This document shows positions 1-7,461 of a stretch of 13,174 nucleotides of DNA, in pieces (the stretch's first letter is position 1; the number at the start of each line of letters is the position of its first letter). The stretch spans positions 1 to 13,174 of the forward strand of contig DASQAV010000120.1 in the NCBI GenBank assembly GCA_035635575.1, given 5' to 3'. Position numbers and translations under genes: made by a program. Below the pieces are notes generated by a model. It saw nothing but the letters and a program-made list of their open reading frames with translations, was not told the origin of the DNA and ran no database searches. Source of the stretch: WS-7 sp035635575 (GTDB lineage Bacteria; Eisenbacteria; RBG-16-71-46; SZUA-252).

Positions 1-1
1 C

Positions 2-511
2 TACGGCACCTTCGAGGAGCTCCGGCGATACTGCTACAGGGTGGCCTCGGTCGTGGGGCTGATCTGCCTGCGCATCTTCGGCGACGAGGAGGAGCGCGGC
101 AGAGCCTACGCGGAGAATCTGGGTGTTGCGCTCCAGCTCACGAACATCCTGCGCGACCTGGGCTCGGATCTGAAGCGCGGGAGAATCTACCTTCCCCGGG
201 AGGAGCTCCACGCCTTCGGGTACCCGGAGGAGGCGCTGGCGCGCAAGGAGCGAAGCGCCGCGTTTCTCGAGCTGATGCGGTTCCAGGTGGAGCGCGCCCG
301 CGGCTTCTTCGCCGCCGCGGAGCGGGAAGCCGCATCCCTGGACCCGAGGCGCATCGTTGCCGCGGAGATCATGGGGCGCATCTACCGGCGGCTTCTCGCG
401 CGCATCGAAGCCTCGGGCTACGACGTCTTCTCCCGCGAGGTACGCGTGCCGTTCCACGAGCGCGTGTGGATCGCGGGGAGCTCCATTCTCGCCGCGCACG
501 CCGCGCGATGA
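2..511 (+). CDS. hpnD: Presqualene diphosphate synthase HpnD (5' partial)
   Basis: This is the C-terminal 169 residues of a squalene/phytoene synthase family protein. The frame is open from base 2, so the start lies outside the window. HpnD condenses two farnesyl diphosphates to presqualene diphosphate, the first step of the HpnCDE route to squalene for hopanoids. The segment YCYRVASVVGLICLRIFG resembles HpnD and phytoene synthases rather than HpnC, which usually has SANPVG at this place. The second Asp-rich motif is visible in TNILRDLGSDLKRGRIYLP, where the two Asp of DLGSD bind Mg-diphosphate. The TGA stop overlaps the hpnE ATG (ATGA), so the two are probably translationally coupled. Phytoene synthase (CrtB) is the main alternative, because the next gene's family also occurs in carotenoid pathways. 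The first Asp-rich motif cannot be seen. Confidence 0.85.
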   Translation, partial: YGTFEELRRYCYRVASVVGLICLRIFGDEEERGRAYAENLGVALQLTNILRDLGSDLKRGRIYLPREELHAFGYPEEALARKERSAAFLELMRFQVERARGFFAAAEREAASLDPRRIVAAEIMGRIYRRLLARIEASGYDVFSREVRVPFHERVWIAGSSILAAHAAR

Positions 512-1830
512 GCCGTCCCTTCGATGCGGTCGTGGTCGGGGCCGGCTTCGCCGGCGTCGCCGCGGCGACCTCGCTCGCGGAGAGCGGCGCGCGGGTGCTG
601 GTGCTCGAGACGCGGCAGCGCCCGGGCGGACGCGCCACGAGCTGGATCGACCCCGCGACGGGGGACCTGGAGGACAACGGGCAGCACGTCCTCGCCGCCT
701 TCTACGCGGAGACGATCCGGCTCCTGCGCCGCCTCGGTACGGAACAGGCGCTCGAGGCCGATCCCACCTTTCATCTGCGCCTCTGGGAGCGCGGGCGAGG
801 AAGCTTTCAATTCCGCTGTCCCGATCTTCCCTCGCCGTTCCACTGGATCGCGGCGGTCGGAACCTGTGACCGGCTGAGTGCCAAGGCGCGGCTCAAAGCA
901 CTCGACCTTCCCCGCCAGGTCCGCGCGCTGTTCGCGCAGAACGGAGACGGCTCGCGCTTCACGGTCGAGGGCTGGCTCCGGAAGATCGGCGGGAGCGAGG
1001 ATCTGGCGGCGGTGCTCCGGCCGCTGGCGCTCGCGTCTCTCAACGAATCACCCGCCGAGGGATCCGCGGGTCTCTTTGGCCGGGTGCTCGACCGCATCTT
1101 TCAGGTTCCGGCCCGCGCGAGCGGGCTGGCGCTTCCCCGGCGCGGCCTCTCGGATCTCATCCTTGGATTCGAGGGATTCCTCGCGGGACGCGGAGGGGAG
1201 GTCCGATACCGGGCGACCGCCCTGGGCGTGCGCGTCGATGCGGGCCGCGTGACGGGGCTGTCGCTTCTCGGCCGCGAGAGGATCGATTCGGATTGCGTGA
1301 TCCTCGCGGTTCCGCACGACCGCGCCGGATGGATGCTCGCGCGCGAGCACTTCGGCCGATTTCTCGGGATCACGCAGGCGCCCTGGTCCCCCATTGTCTC
1401 CACCATGCACGTCTACGACCGGCCCGTCCTCCCCTCACGATTCGTGGGCCTCCTGGGCACGAAGACACAGTGGGCTCTGGATCGGGGCCCGGCGGGGGCC
1501 GGCGGCTTCCGCGTGGGAACGGTCCGTAGCGCGGCATTCGAGGACGAGGAACGGCCGGGCGCATCGATCGTCGAGGAGACGTCGCGAGAGCTGGCCGAGG
1601 CGTTTCCCGAAGCGCGCGAAGCAACGCTCCTACGCACGCGCGTCTACAAGGAGCGGCACGCCACGGTGCGCTCTATTCCGGAGATACAGCCCCTGCGTCC
1701 GCCCGCCGAGACCGGGGTGCGTGGCCTCCTCCTGGCCGGCGACTGGACCGCGACCGGATTGCCTCCGACGATCGAGGGTGCGGTGCTGAGCGGCCACCGC
1801 GCGGCGGCGCTCGCTTCCGCGGCGCGATGA
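508..1830 (+). CDS. hpnE: Hydroxysqualene dehydroxylase HpnE, FAD-dependent
   Basis: This 440-aa flavoprotein of the amine oxidase/phytoene desaturase family should reduce hydroxysqualene to squalene, the last step of the HpnCDE pathway. An N-terminal Rossmann motif binds FAD (VVVGAGFAGVAAA, residues 8-20, GxGxxG at 11-16), followed by the acidic ribose-binding Glu34 in LVLETRQRPGGRA. The C-terminal FAD-contact motif is GDWTATGLPPTIEGAV, starting at residue 411. Length and order, directly after hpnD, match HpnE. The ATG at 508 was chosen over the upstream in-frame ATG at 466 because it gives the 4-bp overlap with hpnD and begins just before the FAD motif. No clear Shine-Dalgarno sequence precedes it, which fits translational coupling. 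A carotenoid desaturase is possible but less likely given the size and tail motif. Confidence 0.88.
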   Translation: MSRPFDAVVVGAGFAGVAAATSLAESGARVLVLETRQRPGGRATSWIDPATGDLEDNGQHVLAAFYAETIRLLRRLGTEQALEADPTFHLRLWERGRGSFQFRCPDLPSPFHWIAAVGTCDRLSAKARLKALDLPRQVRALFAQNGDGSRFTVEGWLRKIGGSEDLAAVLRPLALASLNESPAEGSAGLFGRVLDRIFQVPARASGLALPRRGLSDLILGFEGFLAGRGGEVRYRATALGVRVDAGRVTGLSLLGRERIDSDCVILAVPHDRAGWMLAREHFGRFLGITQAPWSPIVSTMHVYDRPVLPSRFVGLLGTKTQWALDRGPAGAGGFRVGTVRSAAFEDEERPGASIVEETSRELAEAFPEAREATLLRTRVYKERHATVRSIPEIQPLRPPAETGVRGLLLAGDWTATGLPPTIEGAVLSGHRAAALASAAR

Positions 1831-2900
1831 GGGTACTCCGCGCGCGCGTTCTCTCCTGGTACCGGAAGCACAAGCGCGACCTCCCCTGGCGGCGCACGCG
1901 CGATCCGTACGCGATCTGGGTGAGCGAGATCATGCTCCAGCAGACTCGGGTCGACACGGTGCTTCCCTTCTACGAGCGCTTCCTCCGCCGCTTCCCCGGC
2001 GTTAGATCCCTGGCCCGGGCGCGCGAATCGCAGGTGCTGGCCGCATGGTCGGGGCTTGGCTACTACCGGAGAGCGCGAAACCTTCACGCCGCGGCCCGCG
2101 CCCTGGTGCGGCGGCACGCCGGTCGCCTTCCCGAAGACCGCGCGTCCCTGCTCGAGCTTCCGGGAATCGGCGAATACACCGCATCCGCCATCGCGAGCAT
2201 CGCGTTCGGCCGCGCGTCCGCCGCGGTGGACGGGAATGTCGTTCGCGTGCTGGCGAGGATCGGGGGGCACTCGGGCAGGCGTGACTCCCCGGCGCTTCAC
2301 GCCACGGTCACCGCCATGGCCGAATCCCTGGCGGAGGGCCCGCACCCCGGCGACTGGACGCAGGCCTTGATGGAGCTGGGTGCCTTGATCTGCCTGACTC
2401 GCGAGCCGCTCTGCCTCCGCTGCCCCGCCTCGCGTTTCTGCGTCGCAAGGCGGCGCGGGCGCCCCGAGCGATTCCCTGAGGCGCAGCCCGCGGTGGCGCC
2501 GCGGGAAGAACGCCGGATCGTTCTCGTCGCGACGTCGGGGCGCCGTGTGCTCCTGGTCCCCGACGACGCGGACGAGCGAGCCACGTGGACGTTGCCGTAC
2601 GCGCGGCTCGGCGCATCGGCGCCGTCCAAAGCGGCCCGCGGACTTCTCTCGAGGCTGGTCGGAAACCAGGGCCCCGATCCCGATCGCGCCGGCTCCTTCC
2701 GTCACCGCACGTTCTCGCATTCCCTGACCTACGAAATCTGGTCCGTCGATCTTCGGGCGCGTCCCTCCCCGAGGCGTCCCGGCCCTCCGGACCCCGCGCG
2801 GCCACGGCGTCCAAGCTCTCTCTGGGCCACGTCGCACGAGCTCGAACGGCTCCCCGTCCGTTCCCATACCCTCAAGGCACTCCGTAGCTTGGACCGATAG
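1827..2900 (+). CDS. mutY: A/G-specific adenine glycosylase MutY
   Basis: This 357-aa base-excision repair enzyme removes adenine mispaired with 8-oxoguanine or guanine. The N-terminal catalytic domain carries EIMLQQTRV with the catalytic Glu34. The helix-hairpin-helix is LPGIGEYTASAIA (residues 111-123), followed by AVDGNVVRVLAR with catalytic Asp135. Four cysteines for a [4Fe-4S] cluster lie at 189, 196, 199 and 205, in the exact Cx6Cx2Cx5C spacing of MutY. The C-terminal part, from about residue 240, resembles the NUDIX-like 8-oxoG recognition domain and retains a FSH motif (TFSHSLTYEIW). Length is close to the usual 350. The ATG overlaps the hpnE stop (ATGA), placing this repair gene in the hopanoid operon. 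Endonuclease III is excluded by the C-terminal domain and EIMLQQT. Confidence 0.94.
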   Translation: MRVLRARVLSWYRKHKRDLPWRRTRDPYAIWVSEIMLQQTRVDTVLPFYERFLRRFPGVRSLARARESQVLAAWSGLGYYRRARNLHAAARALVRRHAGRLPEDRASLLELPGIGEYTASAIASIAFGRASAAVDGNVVRVLARIGGHSGRRDSPALHATVTAMAESLAEGPHPGDWTQALMELGALICLTREPLCLRCPASRFCVARRRGRPERFPEAQPAVAPREERRIVLVATSGRRVLLVPDDADERATWTLPYARLGASAPSKAARGLLSRLVGNQGPDPDRAGSFRHRTFSHSLTYEIWSVDLRARPSPRRPGPPDPARPRRPSSLWATSHELERLPVRSHTLKALRSLDR

Positions 2901-2926
2901 CCAGGGAGCGGAGCCGGTGCTATAAT
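2898..2926 (+). promoter_or_regulatory. Extended -10 promoter for the subtilase gene
   Basis: The sequence TGCTATAAT at 2918-2926 is a perfect extended -10 (TGn plus TATAAT). A weak -35, TAGCCA (4 of 6 to TTGACA), lies at 2898-2903 with a 17-bp spacer and overlaps the mutY stop codon. Transcription would start near 2933, leaving about 55 nt of leader before the ATG at 2989. A perfect TATAAT is notable in such GC-rich DNA. It suggests the subtilase has its own vegetative-sigma promoter rather than relying on the hpnDE-mutY operon. Confidence 0.6.
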
Positions 2927-2977
2927 CCCGCGGTTCGTTCGCCCCACGTCTGGCAATCCAAACAACCTGGCACCTTC

Positions 2978-2981
2978 GAGG
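2978..2981 (+). promoter_or_regulatory. Ribosome binding site of the subtilase gene
   Basis: GAGG sits 7 nt before the ATG at 2989, a normal Shine-Dalgarno spacing. It supports that start, which also opens a good signal peptide. Confidence 0.55.
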
Positions 2982-2988
2982 CCCAGCC

Positions 2989-5502
2989 ATGCCGAGCCGC
3001 TCCCTCCGCAGGCACCGGACGTTCGCTCTGGTTTTGCTCTCCTTCCTTCTCGCAAACGCCCCCGGTTCTGGATCCGCCGCGCCTCGCTCCGTTCATCCGG
3101 CGCTCCGGTCGATCCGGCCGGGAGAGGCGCTTTCGGAGCGATTCCTTTCGCGGGATTCGAGAGGCGGCGTCCTGGTGGACTTGATTCTGGAGGGAGATCT
3201 CTCGGCGGAGACCCTCCGCGCAGAGGGAATCCAGGTCGACACACGTGTCGGACGGCGCATGACGGCGCGCTGTCCGCTTGCGCTTCTCTCGAAACTCCTC
3301 GCTCTCCCCGGCCTGGACGCGGTGCGCGTCGCGGAGCGATGCAAGCCGCTCCTCGACCGGAGTGCTTTGGACGTCGGGGTCAACACGGTGCGCACCGTGC
3401 CTCCGCCCTCCTTCACCGGGCAGACCGGCGCGGGGGTGCTGGTCGGAGTCGTGGATACCGGCGTCGAGTACACGAATCCGGATTTCCAGAATCCTGACGG
3501 CACGACCCGCCTGGTTTCCATCTGGGATCAGACCGGTGCCGGAACCCCGCCCGCCGGATTCTCCTACGGAGTCGAATGGCTTCCCGCCGACATCAACGCG
3601 CTCATTCCCTCCGAGGTCGATTCCCAAGGGCATGGCTCGCACGTCCTGGGCATCGCCGGAGGGAACGGCAGCAACACCGGGAACGGGCAGCCCGCGTACA
3701 CCTACGTGGGAATGGCCCCGCAGGCGGACCTCTGCATGGTGAAGACCACGTTCCAGACGAATTCCATCGTGGACGGCGTGAACTACATATTCCAGAAGGC
3801 CGCGTCGCTCGGGAAGCAGGCCGTGGTGAACCTGAGCCTCGGCACTCAGGAAGGGCCTCACGACGGCACGCTCGACATGGACCTGATGCTGAACGCGCTG
3901 ACCGGCCCCGGAAAGATCATCGTGGCATCCGCCGGGAACTCCGGCTCGGACAATCTCCACGGCCAGCTGACGCTGAGCGGGTCGACGCCGCAGAACATGA
4001 CGCTGACCGTACCCGCCTATACGCCCGCGGCCGGCACCGGCAACGACGTCCTTCTCTTCTCGGGCTGGTACGCGGGCTCGAGCCAGATCTCGGTGAAGAT
4101 CGTCACGCCCACGGGCGTGACCGTCGGTCCGGTTCTCACCGGAACGAATCTCATCGGAGTGAACACGGCGGACGGCTGGCTCAACATCCACAACGGAACC
4201 AGCACGCCCAGCAACGGCGCCCGCGAGATCTACATCGAGCTCTACGACGCGAACTCGGCCAATCCCCCCAAGACGGGCACGTGGACCTTCACGTTCACGC
4301 CGGTCTCGATTCCGGGCGGCGGCCGCGTGGACATGTATCTCTACGAGAACGCGCTCGCGAACGGCGCCGCCGCGCTTGCGAAATGGAACCAGGGGCTGGC
4401 GTTCGGAGGGGTCGTGGGGTCTCCCGGCGACGCGGACTCCATCATCACCGCCGCGGCGCATGTGACGAAGGACTGCTGGGACTCGTTCGACGGCCTGAGC
4501 TATTGCTGGAATCCGCGTCCCACGCTGAACGCCATCGCGTCCTTCTCCAGCCAGGGTCCGCGCCGGGACGGCGTGCAGAAACCCGATCTCTCGGCGCCGG
4601 GATTCGGCGTCACGTCCACGCTCTCGGCCGACTACATCGCGAGCACGCCGCTCATCGCCACCGACGGCGTCCACGTGAATTTCGCGGGCACGAGCATGTC
4701 GGCGCCGCACATCACCGGCGCCACCGCGCTCCTCCTGGCGCGGAGCGAATGGGCAACTTCCACGCCATCCAAGATCAAGGCGAGGCTCAGGAGCACCGCC
4801 CGAACCGACGCCTTCACGGGCTCCGTTCCGAACGCCACCTGGGGTTACGGGAAGCTCGACATCGGCGCGGCGCTCGCCATCCCGTTGACCCTCACCGTCT
4901 CGCGGCCACCCAAGGGTTCGCTCTATGTTGCGGGTCGCTACGACTCCGTGAACGTGGCCCTGACGGGATTCACGGCCGACACGATCGGAATTTCCCTTTC
5001 GATGGATGGCGGTACGACGTATCCCGTCACGCTCGGCTCGCTCTTCAACGTGCCGCCCACCGGTCAGCCTGGATTCATGTTCTTCGTCGATCCTTCCTAT
5101 CAGACGACCCAGGCCAAGGTGCGCGCCATCGCGATCAAGGGAACGACGGTGATGACCAGCTTCTCCGACAGCCTCTTCGCAATCGGGATTCCGTCCGCGG
5201 TACAGGAGAGCCCCGGCGTCCCCGCGAGATTCGCCCTGCATCCGAACACGCCGAATCCCTTCAATCCTTCGACCGAGATCCATTTCGAGCTGGATCGGGC
5301 CGGGCCGGCGACGCTCCGCATCTACTCGGTGAACGGCGCGCTGGTCCGAACCCTGGTCGATCATCCGCTCCCCGCGGGGCACTACCACGCGCGCTGGGAT
5401 GGCACGGATTCGGGGGGACGTCCTGTGGGCTCGGGCATCTACGTCTACCGCCTGAGCGAGAACGGCCGGAACCTCTCCCGGAAGATGAGCCTCCTCAAGT
5501 AG
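2989..5502 (+). CDS. Secreted S8 subtilase, CspA-like, with C-terminal FlgD-Ig/sorting domain
   Basis: This is an 837-aa serine protease predicted to act outside the cytoplasm. Residues 1-30 form a signal peptide: basic SLRRHR, hydrophobic FALVLLSFLLA, then cleavage near GSA-AP. A short prodomain-like region follows to about 140. The catalytic triad is Asp156 (GVVDTGVEYTNPDF), His215 (GHGSHVLGIAGG) and Ser569 (GTSMSAPHITGA), with the oxyanion Asn317 in ASAGNSG. The stretch NPDGTTRLVSIWDQT and NLSLGTQEGPHDGT resemble the CspA-like S8 subfamily, as does an inserted beta-rich jelly-roll-like segment at about 323-465 between Asn317 and Ser569. Residues about 632-735 look like another beta domain. 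Residues 745-837 form a FlgD-Ig-like/type-A sorting domain (PNPFNPSTEI, WDGTDSGG, SGIYVYRL, RKMSLLK), typical of exported proteins in FCB-type lineages. All catalytic residues are intact. The physiological substrate is unknown; extracellular protein degradation is the simplest role. Confidence 0.92.
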   Translation: MPSRSLRRHRTFALVLLSFLLANAPGSGSAAPRSVHPALRSIRPGEALSERFLSRDSRGGVLVDLILEGDLSAETLRAEGIQVDTRVGRRMTARCPLALLSKLLALPGLDAVRVAERCKPLLDRSALDVGVNTVRTVPPPSFTGQTGAGVLVGVVDTGVEYTNPDFQNPDGTTRLVSIWDQTGAGTPPAGFSYGVEWLPADINALIPSEVDSQGHGSHVLGIAGGNGSNTGNGQPAYTYVGMAPQADLCMVKTTFQTNSIVDGVNYIFQKAASLGKQAVVNLSLGTQEGPHDGTLDMDLMLNALTGPGKIIVASAGNSGSDNLHGQLTLSGSTPQNMTLTVPAYTPAAGTGNDVLLFSGWYAGSSQISVKIVTPTGVTVGPVLTGTNLIGVNTADGWLNIHNGTSTPSNGAREIYIELYDANSANPPKTGTWTFTFTPVSIPGGGRVDMYLYENALANGAAALAKWNQGLAFGGVVGSPGDADSIITAAAHVTKDCWDSFDGLSYCWNPRPTLNAIASFSSQGPRRDGVQKPDLSAPGFGVTSTLSADYIASTPLIATDGVHVNFAGTSMSAPHITGATALLLARSEWATSTPSKIKARLRSTARTDAFTGSVPNATWGYGKLDIGAALAIPLTLTVSRPPKGSLYVAGRYDSVNVALTGFTADTIGISLSMDGGTTYPVTLGSLFNVPPTGQPGFMFFVDPSYQTTQAKVRAIAIKGTTVMTSFSDSLFAIGIPSAVQESPGVPARFALHPNTPNPFNPSTEIHFELDRAGPATLRIYSVNGALVRTLVDHPLPAGHYHARWDGTDSGGRPVGSGIYVYRLSENGRNLSRKMSLLK

Positions 5503-5511
5503 GGAGGTCCG

Positions 5512-7461
5512 CTACACCCCAAAGGCGACGGGATCCCAGGGCACGCCCAGCTCCGAGGGCGGCGCCATGTATCCCGCGAGCGCGGACGCGGCGACCACCG
5601 GCGGGCTCGCGAGGTACCCTTCCCCGCCGACGCCCATCCGGTTCTGCCAGTTCCGATTGAACGACGTGATCGCGCGCTCTCCCGGGCTCAGCGAGTCCGG
5701 CCCCTGGCCGAAGCACGGCCCGCACCAGGACTGCCTGATCTCCCCGCCGGCTTTCCGGAAAACATCCGCGATGGATTCCCCCCCGAGGCGCGGATCGGGG
5801 CGCTCGATCAGGCGCTTCACGGTGCCGCTTCCCGGAAAGATCACGAACTCGGCACCCTTCGCGACGTGATCGACGCCGCGCTCCCGCGCGGCGCGCAGCA
5901 CCAGCGCGGCCTGAAGAAGATCGTCGTATCCCCCGTTCGTGCAGGAGCCGATCAAGGCCTTCGTGAAGGTGATGCGCTCCTTCGCGACCTCCTCGGCCGG
6001 GAAGGCGTTCCCAGGGCTGAAGGGCTTCGCGATCATGGGCACCACGGAGGAGAGGTCGAGAGCCTCGTCGATCTCCCAGCGCGCATCCTCTCCGGGGCTC
6101 ACGCGCGGGTAGGGCAGCGCAAAGCCCCGCTCCCGGTACCAGGCCTCGGTCACCTCATCCTGCGCGAAGATTCCATTCATCGCCTCCGCCTCGGCCATCA
6201 TGTTCGCGATCGTGTTCCGGTAGGGAAGGGGAAGCTCGCGATTCGGATCCACGAATTCCACGCTCATTCCCTGCGACTGCTTGGCCCCCCACCCGTGGAG
6301 AAGCTTCAGCACGATGTCCTTGCCGGACACCCAGGGCTGGAGCTTCCCCGCGAACACGACGCGCCGCTGCTTGGGGAGGGTGAAGTAGACGGCTCCGGTC
6401 GCCCATCCGAACCCGAGCGTGGTGCTGCCCACCCCGATCCCGACCGCGCCGTAGGCGCCGTAGGCGCGGCTGTGCGAATCGGCGCCCGGATAGAACGCTC
6501 CCGGAACGATCAGCCCCTGCTCGGGAAAGTAGAAATGGAAGATCCCCGTCCCGGGCGGAGCGTAGTAGGGCTCGCGAATCCCGTGGCGGTCGGCGAACTC
6601 GCGTGAGATCGAGGTCTGCCGCTCGTCCGCTTCCTTGCCCGTGAACACGAAATGATCGTTCGCGATCGCGGCACGCAGGGGGGCGACTTCGTCCTTCCCG
6701 ACGATCTGGCGGAAAGTGTGGATGGAGAAAGGGGCGGTTCCGTCCGAGGCCGGGAGCAGATCCGCGAACACCTCGACCGTGGCGCCGGGCTTCACCTCGG
6801 CCCGTTTGTCCACGCGATGAGCCCACACGATCTGCTCGGTGCTGGACATGGAGCGCGCGAGGGCGTGTCCCGGAAACACCACGCTCATCGGCTTCGGGCC
6901 GGCCCGGTACTCCCGTCTTCCCAGCTCGAAGATCCCTCCGCCGCGCCGGATCTCCTCTTCCTTGACGGAGAGGGGAAGCGCCGCGTAGGCCTTCCCTCGC
7001 GTGACGTTCTTCAGGGTGCGCGTCTCAGGATTGAATTCGAGCTGATCGCCGTCCTGAGCGTCGTCCACCGCATCGGTGCTCTGTACGAAATGGAGGCCCA
7101 GATTGAGGGCATTGCGGCGGAAGATGTCCCCCATGCCGGAGCCGCAGACGATCACCATCGTGAGCCCCGCCTCCTCGGCGATCGCCTTCAGCCCCGCCGG
7201 GGACATCTCGCGCGAGGACCCGATGGCGAAGCGGTCTCCGGCCACGAGGAACGTCTCCCCGGCGTGCACGCGCGCGCGGAAGTCGGGCATGAGGTGACGG
7301 AAGGCTCCCTCTTTCCAGCGCTGGTCCAGCGTGGCGAGGCTCTCGGAGACGCAATCCTGGGCGGGCGTGATCTGGTCGGTGTCGATGGCGTCGCGCTTCT
7401 TTCCGGGTCGCTTGGGGTCCCAGAAGATCAGCGCGCGTCCGCGCACGGGCGCGGCGCTCAC
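5512..7461 (-). CDS. Aconitase/isopropylmalate isomerase family hydro-lyase, swivel domain first
   Basis: This 649-aa [4Fe-4S] hydro-lyase probably interconverts citrate and isocitrate or a related substrate pair. The swivel (LeuD-like) domain comes first, at about residues 10-170, with DTDQITPA and the substrate-binding loop GDRFAIGSSREMSP (Ser82 and Arg84 expected to contact substrate). The catalytic LeuC-like domains follow, at about 185-649. They hold GADSHSRAYGAYGA (326-339) and cluster cysteines Cys507 (GSCTNGG), Cys580 and Cys583 (WCGPCFGQG). AcnA and mitochondrial aconitase have the opposite order; AcnB also has the swivel before the core but carries extra N-terminal domains missing here. 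The GTG start at 7461 was chosen because it overlaps the upstream kinase stop as GTGA. The in-frame extension to 7596 lies inside the kinase and encodes no conserved sequence. Substrate (citrate, isopropylmalate, homocitrate) cannot be fixed from sequence alone. Confidence 0.88.
   Translation of the reverse strand: MSAAPVRGRALIFWDPKRPGKKRDAIDTDQITPAQDCVSESLATLDQRWKEGAFRHLMPDFRARVHAGETFLVAGDRFAIGSSREMSPAGLKAIAEEAGLTMVIVCGSGMGDIFRRNALNLGLHFVQSTDAVDDAQDGDQLEFNPETRTLKNVTRGKAYAALPLSVKEEEIRRGGGIFELGRREYRAGPKPMSVVFPGHALARSMSSTEQIVWAHRVDKRAEVKPGATVEVFADLLPASDGTAPFSIHTFRQIVGKDEVAPLRAAIANDHFVFTGKEADERQTSISREFADRHGIREPYYAPPGTGIFHFYFPEQGLIVPGAFYPGADSHSRAYGAYGAVGIGVGSTTLGFGWATGAVYFTLPKQRRVVFAGKLQPWVSGKDIVLKLLHGWGAKQSQGMSVEFVDPNRELPLPYRNTIANMMAEAEAMNGIFAQDEVTEAWYRERGFALPYPRVSPGEDARWEIDEALDLSSVVPMIAKPFSPGNAFPAEEVAKERITFTKALIGSCTNGGYDDLLQAALVLRAARERGVDHVAKGAEFVIFPGSGTVKRLIERPDPRLGGESIADVFRKAGGEIRQSWCGPCFGQGPDSLSPGERAITSFNRNWQNRMGVGGEGYLASPPVVAASALAGYMAPPSELGVPWDPVAFGV

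Noticed and set aside
2969..2981. 13-base match GGCACCTTCGAGG also found at 5-17
   Set aside because: One copy is within hpnD coding sequence and the other spans the subtilase leader and ribosome site. There are no further copies or flanking similarity, so chance is enough.
1644..2990. 448-codon minus-strand frame opposite hpnE and mutY
   Set aside because: No recognisable motif, Arg/Gly-rich composition, and both opposite genes have intact catalytic motifs.
2920..5388. 822-codon open frame antisense to the subtilase
   Set aside because: Its translation is Arg/Gly/Asp/His-rich with no family motif, while the plus strand holds a complete catalytic triad, signal peptide and tail. It is explained by the codon bias of GC-rich DNA.
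3576..5660. 694-codon plus-strand frame inside the subtilase gene
   Set aside because: It is an out-of-frame, Arg/His-rich shadow with no domain, and it runs across the subtilase stop into the antisense of the hydro-lyase.
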